Part shown: positions 1 through 6,532 of the stretch, in pieces
Layout: each line of letters begins with the position of its first letter
Numbering within the stretch: the stretch's first letter is position 1
Source: Flavobacterium psychrophilum
GTDB taxonomy: Bacteria; Bacteroidota; Bacteroidia; Flavobacteriales; Flavobacteriaceae
Length of the DNA: 9,245 nt
NCBI GenBank assembly: GCA_945897545.1
Contig: CAMDGJ010000111.1
Coordinates: 1 to 9,245 of the forward strand
Reading direction: 5' to 3'
Position numbers and translations under genes: made by a program
Notes under the pieces: model-generated
The model's database searches: none
What the model was told of the DNA's origin: nothing
The model's input: only the letters and a program-made list of their open reading frames with translations

Positions 1-413
1 TTGTAGTTAGCCAAATACGCTTTGTAATAATGAGGAGTAGAGATTTCCGCTTTGTGTGAATACCACGACTCCCGTTTTTCTTCGTCGAAAACCAAATTCT
101 CGGTCGTTGCAAAAATCGAAAAAGCACCATAGTCATTGATCCATGGCGAGGGTTGGTGTGTTTGTTTAAAACCTCTGATTTTGTTAGCAGCATATTGGTA
201 ACACCAACCATCACCCATTTTGTTGGTTTGGGGTGTCCAAAAATTCATTCCCCAAGGCATAGCAATGACTGGATAAGTATTCCCATTTGATAATTCTTTT
301 TTTGAATCGGTTCCGACTAATGGATTAACATACTTGGTTAAATCCATAGATACTTGTCCGTTGATTAGTAGGCTTTTAGTCAAAAAAAACACTATTAAAA
401 ATTTTAATCTCAT
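1..413 (-). CDS. GH92 family alpha-mannosidase, N-terminal fragment (runs off the window)
   Basis: Reading leftward from the ATG at 413, the frame stays open for 137 codons to the window edge, so only the N-terminus is present. Residues 1-20 look like a Sec signal peptide (basic MRLK, hydrophobic core, ending near NGQ). The mature part opens with DLTKYVNPLVGTDS, then ELSNGNTYPVIAMPWGMNFW and RGFKQTHQPSPWINDYG. From family knowledge, this N-terminal beta-sandwich signature belongs to a widespread Bacteroidota clade of GH92, calcium-dependent exo-acting alpha-mannosidases. The catalytic residues lie in the missing C-terminal part, so activity and linkage cannot be judged. It lies 85 bp downstream of another GH92 gene on the same strand and is probably co-transcribed with it. 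The sequence before the ATG is A-rich with no Shine-Dalgarno, as usual in this phylum. Family assignment is firm; the substrate is inferred. Confidence 0.9.
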   Translation of the reverse strand, partial: MRLKFLIVFFLTKSLLINGQVSMDLTKYVNPLVGTDSKKELSNGNTYPVIAMPWGMNFWTPQTNKMGDGWCYQYAANKIRGFKQTHQPSPWINDYGAFSIFATTENLVFDEEKRESWYSHKAEISTPHYYKAYLANY

Positions 414-498
414 TTTAGTTTTTTTTATTATGATGTATTATTCTGTTTTTTTGCAATTTTATTTGGGTAGAATAGTTAGTTTTTGAGTTACTTTTTTA

Positions 499-2829
499 TT
501 AGTTTATCCCCCAATTTTTATTTGGTTGTTTCCCCAATGTCAGTTTAAGAGAACCTCCTTTTGCGAAAATTTCATGAGGAAAACAAAATTTTGTCCAGTT
601 TTGCCCATTTAGTTCAGCACCCTGAATGTAGTTATTTTCAGGAAGATTATTCATTGTTTTGATAACAAAACTCTTTCCTTGATAGTATTTAGTATTGAGC
701 CGTATTTTGATTTCATTAAATAGTGGAGAAGTAATTTCATATTGTGAATTTACCGACGCACCACCATCCATTTGAAACAATCCGATTGACATCAATACCC
801 CCAAAGCGCCCATTTGTCCTTGATCTTCGTCGCCATTATATCCACCATAAGGTGTAATATCGCCAAATGCAGTTTCTTTTACCTCACGAACCCACTTTTG
901 CGTTAACCATGGCGCACCGCTGTAATTAAACAGATGTGCCATCTGACACGAAGGCTGGTTTTCGTAATCTACCCAGCTGATAGCATGATTGTTATGGGGC
1001 GCTACGAAGTGGTTTGGTTTGGCTTTAGTAAAGCAACTATCAAGATATTGAGTATATTTCTCTTTACTTCCAACTAACTTGATCAACCCAGCTAAATCGT
1101 GGGGAACAAAATTGGTGTAAATAGCGGAGTTGCTTTCACAAAATCCAGGTGAATTAAATGATTCGCCAATGGGTTTAAAATTCGCAATCCAGCTTCCGTC
1201 AATGTTTCGTGGGTGCATGAACTGTGTTTGTGGATTCCACAGGTTTTTGTAATTTTCAGCACGTTTACTAAACATTTCAAAATCCGAATTTTTTCCAAGT
1301 GCTTTTGCCAATTGACCAACACACCAATCCTGATAAGCATATTCCAAGGTCATAGAAGCGCCATCAAGATGCATTCCTTTGCCTTCAATGCCTTCGGGCA
1401 CATAGCCTCGTTCGAGGTAGTAATCCATTCCTCCACCTTTGGGATTTTCCCCAATTTCGTAACCGGCACGGTCGCGTATTCCACCTAAGAATGCATTTTT
1501 GTAAAGGCCTTCGTAGGCTTTTTGTACATCGTAGTTGCGTATGCCTTTGTTATAAGCCGAAGCAAAGAACGATGCAGCAGGGTCGCCTATCATTACAAAG
1601 GTATAATTTCCTCCCGACGGACCTCGGGGAATTAACCCCCCATGCTTATACATTTCCACCATACTGGCACAAAATTCATCCATAATCTCAGGATAAACCA
1701 TCGACCAAAGGACATTCAGGTTCCAATGACTTCCCCACCACGCATCAAAGTTGTATTGATTGTGTTTGGGCTTCCCGTTGGCTCCAAGCTCAATCTGACG
1801 AATAACTGGAGAATTCCCTGTCATGTCGCAGTATTTCCCATCTACGTCACTACTAATTTTACGACCAAGTAAAGAATGCCAGAGATCGGTATAGAATTTA
1901 ACTTGCTGTTTTTCGGTACCGCCTTTGATTTTTATACGGCCCAAATAATTGTTCCACTCCTTGTTCGACTCAGCAACAACTCGGTCGAAATCCCAATGCC
2001 CTATTTCACTTTTCATATTCAAACGGGCTTGTTCGATGCCCGTGTACGAAATAGCTACTTTCATTAACAATGTATTGCTCTGATTTTTATCGAAATTGAC
2101 ATAGGCTCCAATTCCCTCACCTTGTATGCTTTTCGATTGCAAGTTGGGCAATTGTCCTTTTTCCCAAGTTCCAAATTTTGATATTGGTTGGTTAAAGCGT
2201 GCTACAAAATACACATAGGTGGGTTTTGACCGACGAATATTGGAAGCCATTAAACTGTAACCGGCTATTTCATACTCATTTATTTTTTGCACCATGGCCA
2301 AATCCATAGGCCCTTGTCCTAGTTGAGCGCCAACATCGAAAATAACATATTTGGTAGTATCTTTCGGGAATGTATATTTATGAAAGCCCACCCTGCTGCT
2401 TGATGTTAACTCTGCACGGATATTGTAATCTTTAAGGTAAACGCTGTGGTAACCGGGTCGAGCTACTTCGTCACTATGGCTAAAAGAAGATTTATACGCC
2501 TCCATTCCCAAATGTCCTTTGAATTTTCCAACCGTTGGCATTACAGGAATGCCCGACAATTGCCATTCGTGCACATGCGAAAAACATCTTACGGAAAGTG
2601 TATCATAAAGATATCCTGCTTTCCAGTCGCCTTTTACCCATGTATCCGGGCTTAAGCTCACCATGCCAAATGGTCGGGCAGCAGAAGCAAAGAAAAACCA
2701 ACGCGATTTATGTGTATCAATAAAAGGATTGACATACTTAGTTAAATCTTGTGCAATTGATTTGGACGTAACGACTTGAACAACAATAGAAATAAAGAGT
2801 ATACTCTTTCTATATAAACGATATTTCAT
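499..2829 (-). CDS. GH92 family glycoside hydrolase (putative alpha-mannosidase), divergent type
   Basis: The 776-residue length is normal for GH92. Residues 1-26 are a likely Sec signal peptide (MKYRLYRKS, hydrophobic stretch, cut near SIAQ), without a convincing lipobox. The N-terminal sandwich begins DLTKYVNPFIDTHKSRW, with PFGMVSLSPDTW near 53-64. The catalytic (alpha/alpha)6 part shows WWGSHWNLNVLW (364-375), HGGLIPRGPSGG (396-407), TLEYAYQDW (494-502), VPHD (575-578), FNYSGAPW (634-641) and GDEDQGQMGA (666-675). The last matches the family G-(N/D)-(D/E)-D-x-G-Q-M signature that holds the base aspartate. The glutamate motif that holds the proposed general acid is present but altered: FCESNSAIY at 563-571, where many members have an EGxxWQY-like sequence. 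No T9SS tail is visible (it ends KQPNKNWGIN), so a periplasmic location is inferred. It starts 57 bp after the beta-helix gene and precedes a second GH92 gene. An exo-alpha-mannosidase role is probable, but the altered motif could mean another linkage or sugar. Confidence 0.93.
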   Translation of the reverse strand: MKYRLYRKSILFISIVVQVVTSKSIAQDLTKYVNPFIDTHKSRWFFFASAARPFGMVSLSPDTWVKGDWKAGYLYDTLSVRCFSHVHEWQLSGIPVMPTVGKFKGHLGMEAYKSSFSHSDEVARPGYHSVYLKDYNIRAELTSSSRVGFHKYTFPKDTTKYVIFDVGAQLGQGPMDLAMVQKINEYEIAGYSLMASNIRRSKPTYVYFVARFNQPISKFGTWEKGQLPNLQSKSIQGEGIGAYVNFDKNQSNTLLMKVAISYTGIEQARLNMKSEIGHWDFDRVVAESNKEWNNYLGRIKIKGGTEKQQVKFYTDLWHSLLGRKISSDVDGKYCDMTGNSPVIRQIELGANGKPKHNQYNFDAWWGSHWNLNVLWSMVYPEIMDEFCASMVEMYKHGGLIPRGPSGGNYTFVMIGDPAASFFASAYNKGIRNYDVQKAYEGLYKNAFLGGIRDRAGYEIGENPKGGGMDYYLERGYVPEGIEGKGMHLDGASMTLEYAYQDWCVGQLAKALGKNSDFEMFSKRAENYKNLWNPQTQFMHPRNIDGSWIANFKPIGESFNSPGFCESNSAIYTNFVPHDLAGLIKLVGSKEKYTQYLDSCFTKAKPNHFVAPHNNHAISWVDYENQPSCQMAHLFNYSGAPWLTQKWVREVKETAFGDITPYGGYNGDEDQGQMGALGVLMSIGLFQMDGGASVNSQYEITSPLFNEIKIRLNTKYYQGKSFVIKTMNNLPENNYIQGAELNGQNWTKFCFPHEIFAKGGSLKLTLGKQPNKNWGIN

Positions 2830-2886
2830 TTTTACTTATGCTATTTTAATCGAGATTATCCAGCTTATTTTGTTAGTAATACTTGT

Positions 2887-3164
2887 TTATTGTACGATCA
2901 GTTTTGTAGTACTTATTTTTTGGCCCGATTGAACCGAAACCAGATAGACAGCGCTTTTCAACAAGCCAGCAGTATTTATTTCAATGAAATTTTTGCCTGA
3001 AAAATTGGTTTGATAGACTACTTGCCCCTGAAGATTGCTAATTGTTACTTTGAAAATTTCAGAGGTATTTGCGCCATCTACTTTAATAGTAAGCTTGTCC
3101 TGTTTTAATGGATTTGGAAAAACACTAACACCTGATAATAAAATATTTGTATCTGTGTTTAATG
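2887..3164 (-). repeat. Copy 1 of a 278-bp paralogous repeat encoding a T9SS sorting domain
   Basis: This 3' end of the beta-helix gene aligns without gaps to 6255-6532, the 3' end of the esterase gene, at a constant offset of 3368 bases. By eye there are 17 mismatches in 278 bases, about 94% identity. Similarity stops sharply after the codons for LNT, upstream of which the two proteins are unrelated. The encoded tails differ at about 10 of 91 residues. This shows sharing of an export cassette by duplication or gene conversion. Confidence 0.95.
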
Positions 3165-5901
3165 TGGGATCAACAATAATTATTTGATCAATTTTAGTGG
3201 TAACACTTGCCGTTTTGGTGCGATAAATACGAAACCAATTGATGGCGCTCAAATCAGGGGTGCCGCCCGTTATTCCAGCAGTACTAAAAGGCAATGTTAC
3301 CAGATTCCATCCAGTTTGTAAGGTATTATAACCATTTTGCAAGGTGGGAGCGCCAATATTCCAGCTGAATTCAAACTTATCAAATGCTCCACCGCTGCCT
3401 AGTTCAACTTGATTGGCAGTACCATGTGCGTTTATGTCTGATACAAAATACCAGAATTGCAGTTTTCCGTTAGCTATGGTTGAACCGGTATTAATAGGTG
3501 GTGAAAAAACTTTTTTAAAATCAACTGTAACTGTTCCAGTTGCTCCAACCGATTGTAGAGAAGCAGCTCCTTCTTTTTTGTCGGTACTGTTTACCGTTAC
3601 TGCGCTAGCCGATGTCCAGTCAGTATTCGAATCACAAGTAGAAATAATTTTGCTTACAGGGTAAGGACCTACAGTTATAGCAGCAATAGCATTTTTGTTG
3701 CCATCCTGAGTAGTTACTGTAATAGTGCAAGTGCCTGCTGCTACTGAAGTAACCAATCCAAGCGAGTTAACAGTTGCCACATTAGTATTACTCGAGGTCC
3801 AAGTTGTATTTTTGTTCGATGCCTCTGCTGGTAAGATCGTTACCGTAAGTTGCTGCTGGTTACCCATTGCAATTGTTGCATTAGTAGGAGACACCGCTAC
3901 ACTGCTCACAAATATCTGATTAGTTGTAGTAATTGCCGTAGTTGCAGTTTTTCCACCATCCTCTGTAGTTACTGTTATGGTAGCTGTACCAATCGAAACA
4001 GCAGTAACCATTCCTGTTGCACTTACAGTGGCAACTGCTGTATTATTCGAATTCCAACTTAAGTTTTTATTACTTGCATTTCCTGGTGCTATTGTTGATG
4101 CTAGTTGCTGTGAACTACCTATGCTTACAGTTAAAGAAACTGGTGATAGAACTATTCCTGTAACCGGAATATTTACAAGGCTACCATTTCCAGCCCAAGT
4201 TGCCAATTTGTTATAGATATTTCCGGTTCTTTGTTCTGGTATTGTGATATTTGCGACAGCGTCAGCACCTAGCCTGTCTTCCAGCTGCTTGAAATACAGA
4301 CTTCGTGTACTTACGTGGACACCAGCAGATCCTGATTTTTCCCAATCTCCACGAAAAACAAAACCGGGTTTAGCACTGGGGCTAAATGAAGAGGATGTAT
4401 ATTCAGTGCCAATACTTCCAATTAAAAAATTTTGAGATCCCCTAGAGGCGTCATTTACATAACCCTTGCATTCGAGATTCCAACCAACCGTTTGTGCACC
4501 ACACCAACCATGACCATTAGATAAATCAAATAGATTAATTGCCATAACAGAATTAGGTGCTTTTATATTGTCAAATAATGTGCCCGTAGCCCAACGATAA
4601 TGTGGGCCCAATACACTCTGACCGTTTGCGCTATAGCAATCAACAAACACATTAGGACCAGGTATTCTGGCGTGAGTCACAAAATCATGTCGCCCGTAAT
4701 CGGAATAACAACGCTGAAAAAGAACGCGTGTAGAGCCTGCATCCAAGCTAAAGCTATAACGCCATCCACCAGAAATGGCTCCCCTTGGATCAATATACGC
4801 ACATTCTTGAACGGTGAGATTCATCACTCCCCAAGTCATTACAGCCGATTCGGATGTGCGCGTTACTGTAACACCATGAATCCAACTATTATCCAAAAAT
4901 CGGGGTCTTATCCCTACCCGCAATCTATTTCCATTACCTGATACCCCAGGACTACCACCATCTTCAATACCCACGATACGCAAATCTTCAACACCGCATT
5001 TGTTTAATCGTCCGGTTGTTGTGTATTTTGTTATTTGCCCTCCACCATATAAGGTCTGCATGGGTTGAACTACCGAACAGTCGATGGTGATTGTATTGCC
5101 ATTTTTTGCCATTATTTTACGTTTAAATCCAATGTTAAAAGCTCCGGCTGTTGTATCCCAATAATCACTCCCAGGGGCAGACGGTGGATCGACAATATAT
5201 CCATCTTTGTCTACTTTGAGATCCGAAAACCATTTAGCATTCGGTGTAAATTTCACTATTATATTATCTCCTATAACATAACTACTTGCATCGGCGACCG
5301 TAAATGTTTTTGCACCAGTCCCTACATACCCATCGGTAATGCGTGTCAAATTACTCTCGTATGTGGATTGAGAAACTGGTTCAAGGGTTATCATGGTGTG
5401 ATTCAGAGCGAAATCTGAATAAAGAATTGTTCCATCAGCTCCCTGGCCTTCGCCACGCAACACTACTCCGCTGGCCCAAATTCTCAATGCATAACCCATT
5501 CCATCAGTGATTACAGGAATAGTTCCATCATTCAATCTGTAAGTCCCTTTTTTTAGCAATACTGCTCCTCTAAATCCATTAGCATCAAGAGGCATATTAC
5601 AAACGTCGTCGATAGCTTTCTGAATTCGAGTTCTGTCTTCGCCTGAAGATATTGGATTTAATGTGATTTTTACTGGCGCTTCTCCTACCGGTACTCCGAT
5701 AGCACCGTCCATATAACCAACATTCGAAAAATCGGGCAAGGTATTGGTATTATTTACATCTGTTTCGTAATTATTTAGATAAGTCGCATAAACAAGTTTT
5801 CCGTCTGTGCCAGGATAAACCAAAGTTGATTCTACTTGCGAATAACAGCTTAATGCAGTTAAAAATTGAAATGCCAAAAATAAATGTTTAATCTTAATCA
5901 T
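2887..5901 (-). CDS. Secreted right-handed beta-helix protein with two Big2 Ig-like domains, a lectin-like domain and a T9SS tail
   Basis: This is a 1004-residue modular exported protein. Residues 1-21 form a signal peptide ending CYSQ. Residues about 85-575 form a pectate-lyase-like beta-helix. Its N-terminal cap reads DRTRIQKAIDDV (89-100), RGAVLLKKGTYRL (111-123) and SGVVLRGEGQG (144-154), followed by many short N/G-rich strands. Conserved-looking polar residues cluster at YGRHDFVTHARIPGP (402-416) and GPHYRW (432-437), which are candidate active-site residues. Two Big2-type Ig-like domains follow (about 578-660 and 664-745), each with an ATV...G.VT.V..GT.TITVTT pattern. A beta-sandwich resembling a carbohydrate-binding module spans about 748-912, and a type A T9SS sorting domain about 920-1004 (VFPNP, ISNLQGQVV, VYLVSVQSGQ...KLIVQ). 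It is therefore likely exported through the outer membrane and attached or released. Beta-helix proteins of this kind include polysaccharide lyases, hydrolases and epimerases; I cannot assign a CAZy family. It sits between an esterase gene and a GH92 gene on the same strand. Confidence 0.88.
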   Translation of the reverse strand: MIKIKHLFLAFQFLTALSCYSQVESTLVYPGTDGKLVYATYLNNYETDVNNTNTLPDFSNVGYMDGAIGVPVGEAPVKITLNPISSGEDRTRIQKAIDDVCNMPLDANGFRGAVLLKKGTYRLNDGTIPVITDGMGYALRIWASGVVLRGEGQGADGTILYSDFALNHTMITLEPVSQSTYESNLTRITDGYVGTGAKTFTVADASSYVIGDNIIVKFTPNAKWFSDLKVDKDGYIVDPPSAPGSDYWDTTAGAFNIGFKRKIMAKNGNTITIDCSVVQPMQTLYGGGQITKYTTTGRLNKCGVEDLRIVGIEDGGSPGVSGNGNRLRVGIRPRFLDNSWIHGVTVTRTSESAVMTWGVMNLTVQECAYIDPRGAISGGWRYSFSLDAGSTRVLFQRCYSDYGRHDFVTHARIPGPNVFVDCYSANGQSVLGPHYRWATGTLFDNIKAPNSVMAINLFDLSNGHGWCGAQTVGWNLECKGYVNDASRGSQNFLIGSIGTEYTSSSFSPSAKPGFVFRGDWEKSGSAGVHVSTRSLYFKQLEDRLGADAVANITIPEQRTGNIYNKLATWAGNGSLVNIPVTGIVLSPVSLTVSIGSSQQLASTIAPGNASNKNLSWNSNNTAVATVSATGMVTAVSIGTATITVTTEDGGKTATTAITTTNQIFVSSVAVSPTNATIAMGNQQQLTVTILPAEASNKNTTWTSSNTNVATVNSLGLVTSVAAGTCTITVTTQDGNKNAIAAITVGPYPVSKIISTCDSNTDWTSASAVTVNSTDKKEGAASLQSVGATGTVTVDFKKVFSPPINTGSTIANGKLQFWYFVSDINAHGTANQVELGSGGAFDKFEFSWNIGAPTLQNGYNTLQTGWNLVTLPFSTAGITGGTPDLSAINWFRIYRTKTASVTTKIDQIIIVDPTLNTDTNILLSGVSVFPNPLKQDKLTIKVDGANTSEIFKVTISNLQGQVVYQTNFSGKNFIEINTAGLLKSAVYLVSVQSGQKISTTKLIVQ
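3667..3912 (-). repeat. Second Big2 Ig-like domain repeat unit in the beta-helix protein
   Basis: It encodes residues about 664-745. The protein pattern SNKNTTWTSSNTNVATV, then GLVTSVAAGT and TITVTTQDG, parallels the preceding unit, whose matching stretch reads SNKNLSWNSNNTAVATV. This is a tandem intragenic domain duplication that has diverged. Big2 domains usually act as spacers or adhesion modules that hold a catalytic domain away from the cell surface; that role is inferred here. Confidence 0.85.
3922..4170 (-). repeat. First Big2 Ig-like domain repeat unit in the beta-helix protein
   Basis: It encodes residues about 578-660, beginning VTGIVLSPVSLTVSIGSSQQ and ending in TITVTTEDGGKTATTAIT. 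It follows the beta-helix directly and is separated from the second unit by only a few residues. The paired units are clearly related in protein sequence (SNKN, ATV, TITVTT anchors) and are typical of linkers in exported Bacteroidota enzymes. Confidence 0.85.
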
Positions 5902-6037
5902 AATTGATAAGTATTGAATTGAATAAAAAGTGAATTATCTGTAAATATAAAAGCAATGAATTAATTTTTTATTAATTAAGGATTAATTTGTAAGGTTTTT
6001 TAGATAAAAAATGGCAATAATTTATTTAGTCTCAAAT

Positions 6038-6052
6038 AGAGTTTAAAACTCT
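6038..6052. repeat. Small palindrome AGAGTTTAAAACTCT
   Basis: Seven-base arms AGAGTTT and AAACTCT flank a single A, giving a perfect 15-bp palindrome. It directly adjoins the next palindrome (6051-6069), with which it overlaps by two bases. With no loop it cannot form a good RNA hairpin, so a protein-binding site or repeat-end remnant is more likely than a terminator. Function unknown. Confidence 0.5.
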
Positions 6053-6070
6053 GCCTGTCGGCAGACAGGT
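6051..6070. repeat. GC-rich REP-like hairpin (CTGCCTGTCGGCAGACAGGT)
   Basis: CCTGTC (6054-6059) pairs with GACAGG (6064-6069) around loop GGCA. The overlapping alternative CTGCC (6051-6055) with GGCAG (6060-6064) uses some of the same bases, so two hairpins exclude each other. The local GC content stands out in AT-rich surroundings. There is no T-tract on either side for an intrinsic terminator. From memory, similar CTGCC/GGCAG palindromes recur between genes in Flavobacteriia genomes; this window has one copy. Confidence 0.6.
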
Positions 6071-6111
6071 ATCCACTTTCAGTGCATCTCGCTTAAGCTT
6101 CTAAATTTTTT

Positions 6112-6170
6112 TTTTGCCACAGATTCACAGATTAGAAATGATTTAAAAAATCCGTGAATCTGTGGCAAAA
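6112..6170. repeat. 59-bp inverted-repeat element with 22-bp arms (REP- or MITE-like)
   Basis: The left arm (6112-6133) begins TTTTGCCACAGATTCAC. The right arm (6149-6170) is its reverse complement, with 17 perfect outer base pairs, then one mismatch, then four more pairs. The spacer is 15 bases. No ORF or target-site duplication is evident. On the minus strand the stem is followed by a run of A rather than T, so it is not a standard terminator for the esterase gene. It most resembles a dispersed intergenic palindromic element. As RNA it would make a very stable stem in the esterase 3' UTR or the beta-helix 5' UTR. Confidence 0.8.
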
Positions 6171-6198
6171 TTTCACTGATTAATTTGTATCTAACCTA

Positions 6199-6215
6199 GC
6201 AGACTTTTAGTCTGC
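6199..6215. repeat. Hairpin GCAGACT-TTT-AGTCTGC
   Basis: Perfect seven-base arms (6199-6205 and 6209-6215) enclose a three-base loop. It lies about 40 bases past the esterase stop codon on the coding (minus) strand. The bases after the stem on that strand read TAGGTTAG, so it lacks a terminator U-tract. It could be an mRNA-stabilising 3' hairpin or part of the palindrome array. Confidence 0.6.
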
Positions 6216-6225
6216 CAAACCAAAT

Positions 6226-6246
6226 CTATGGACTTCCAGTCGATAG
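6226..6246. repeat. Imperfect 21-bp palindrome just after the esterase stop codon
   Basis: CTAT-G-GACT-TCC-AGTC-G-ATAG is symmetric apart from one G/G opposition. On the minus strand it begins eight bases after the esterase stop codon (6255-6257), so it would be the first structure in the 3' UTR. No T-tract follows. Its role, transcript end protection or repeat remnant, is not determined. Confidence 0.55.
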
Positions 6247-6254
6247 TGGCTTAG

Positions 6255-6532
6255 TTATTGTACGATCAGTTTTGTAGTACTTATTTTTTGGCCCGATTGT
6301 ACCGAAACAAGATAGACAGCGCTTTTCAACCAACCAACAGTATTTATTTCAATGAAATTTTTGCTTGAAAAATCGGTTTGATAGACTACTTGCCCCTGAA
6401 GATTGCTAATTGTTACTTTGAAAATTTCAGAGGTATTTACGCCATCCACTTTTATAGTAAGCTTGTTCTGTTGCAATGGATTTGGAAAAACACTAACACC
6501 TGATAATGCAATATTTGAAACTGTGTTTAATG
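6255..6532 (-). repeat. Copy 2 of the 278-bp repeat encoding a T9SS sorting domain
   Basis: It is the partner of 2887-3164, with the same frame, length and stop codon. It encodes the esterase C-terminus from LNTVSN to KLIVQ. The bases outside the shared coding block, both upstream of LNT and downstream of the TAA, are unrelated between the copies, so the repeat coincides with the sorting domain. Confidence 0.95.

Larger units (their letters stand above)
5902..6254. other. 353-bp non-coding gap packed with palindromes
   Basis: No plausible gene lies between the stop of the esterase gene and the start of the beta-helix gene. The half next to the esterase gene (about 6038-6246) holds five separate inverted repeats, listed individually. 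The half next to the beta-helix gene (5902 to about 6037) is very AT-rich and should carry its leader and any promoter. I see no exact Bacteroidota minus-7 element (TAnnTTTG) there; the closest is TATATTTA on the minus strand at 5942-5949, one mismatch from it. Confidence 0.7.

Noticed and set aside
414..498. Promoter between the two GH92 genes
   Set aside because: The 85 bp are AT-rich, but no TAnnTTTG element with a TTTG partner was found; co-transcription is simpler.
3667..4170. Two similar tandem units as a possible DNA-level tandem repeat or mobile insertion
   Set aside because: The similarity is at protein level only and is explained by two diverged Big2 Ig-like domains.
4600..5418. 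Plus-strand open frames of 113 and 117 codons (4600-4941 and 5065-5418)
   Set aside because: They lie wholly antisense to the well-supported beta-helix gene and show no recognisable protein features, so they are shadows of that gene.
5838..5901. Lipoprotein signal (TALSC) in the beta-helix protein
   Set aside because: The residue before Cys19 is Ser, not Gly or Ala, and the protein ends in a T9SS sorting domain, which goes with ordinary signal peptidase I cleavage near CYSQ.
6112..6170. Intrinsic terminator for the esterase gene
   Set aside because: The stem is strong, but on the minus strand it is followed by A rather than T, so it does not have terminator form.
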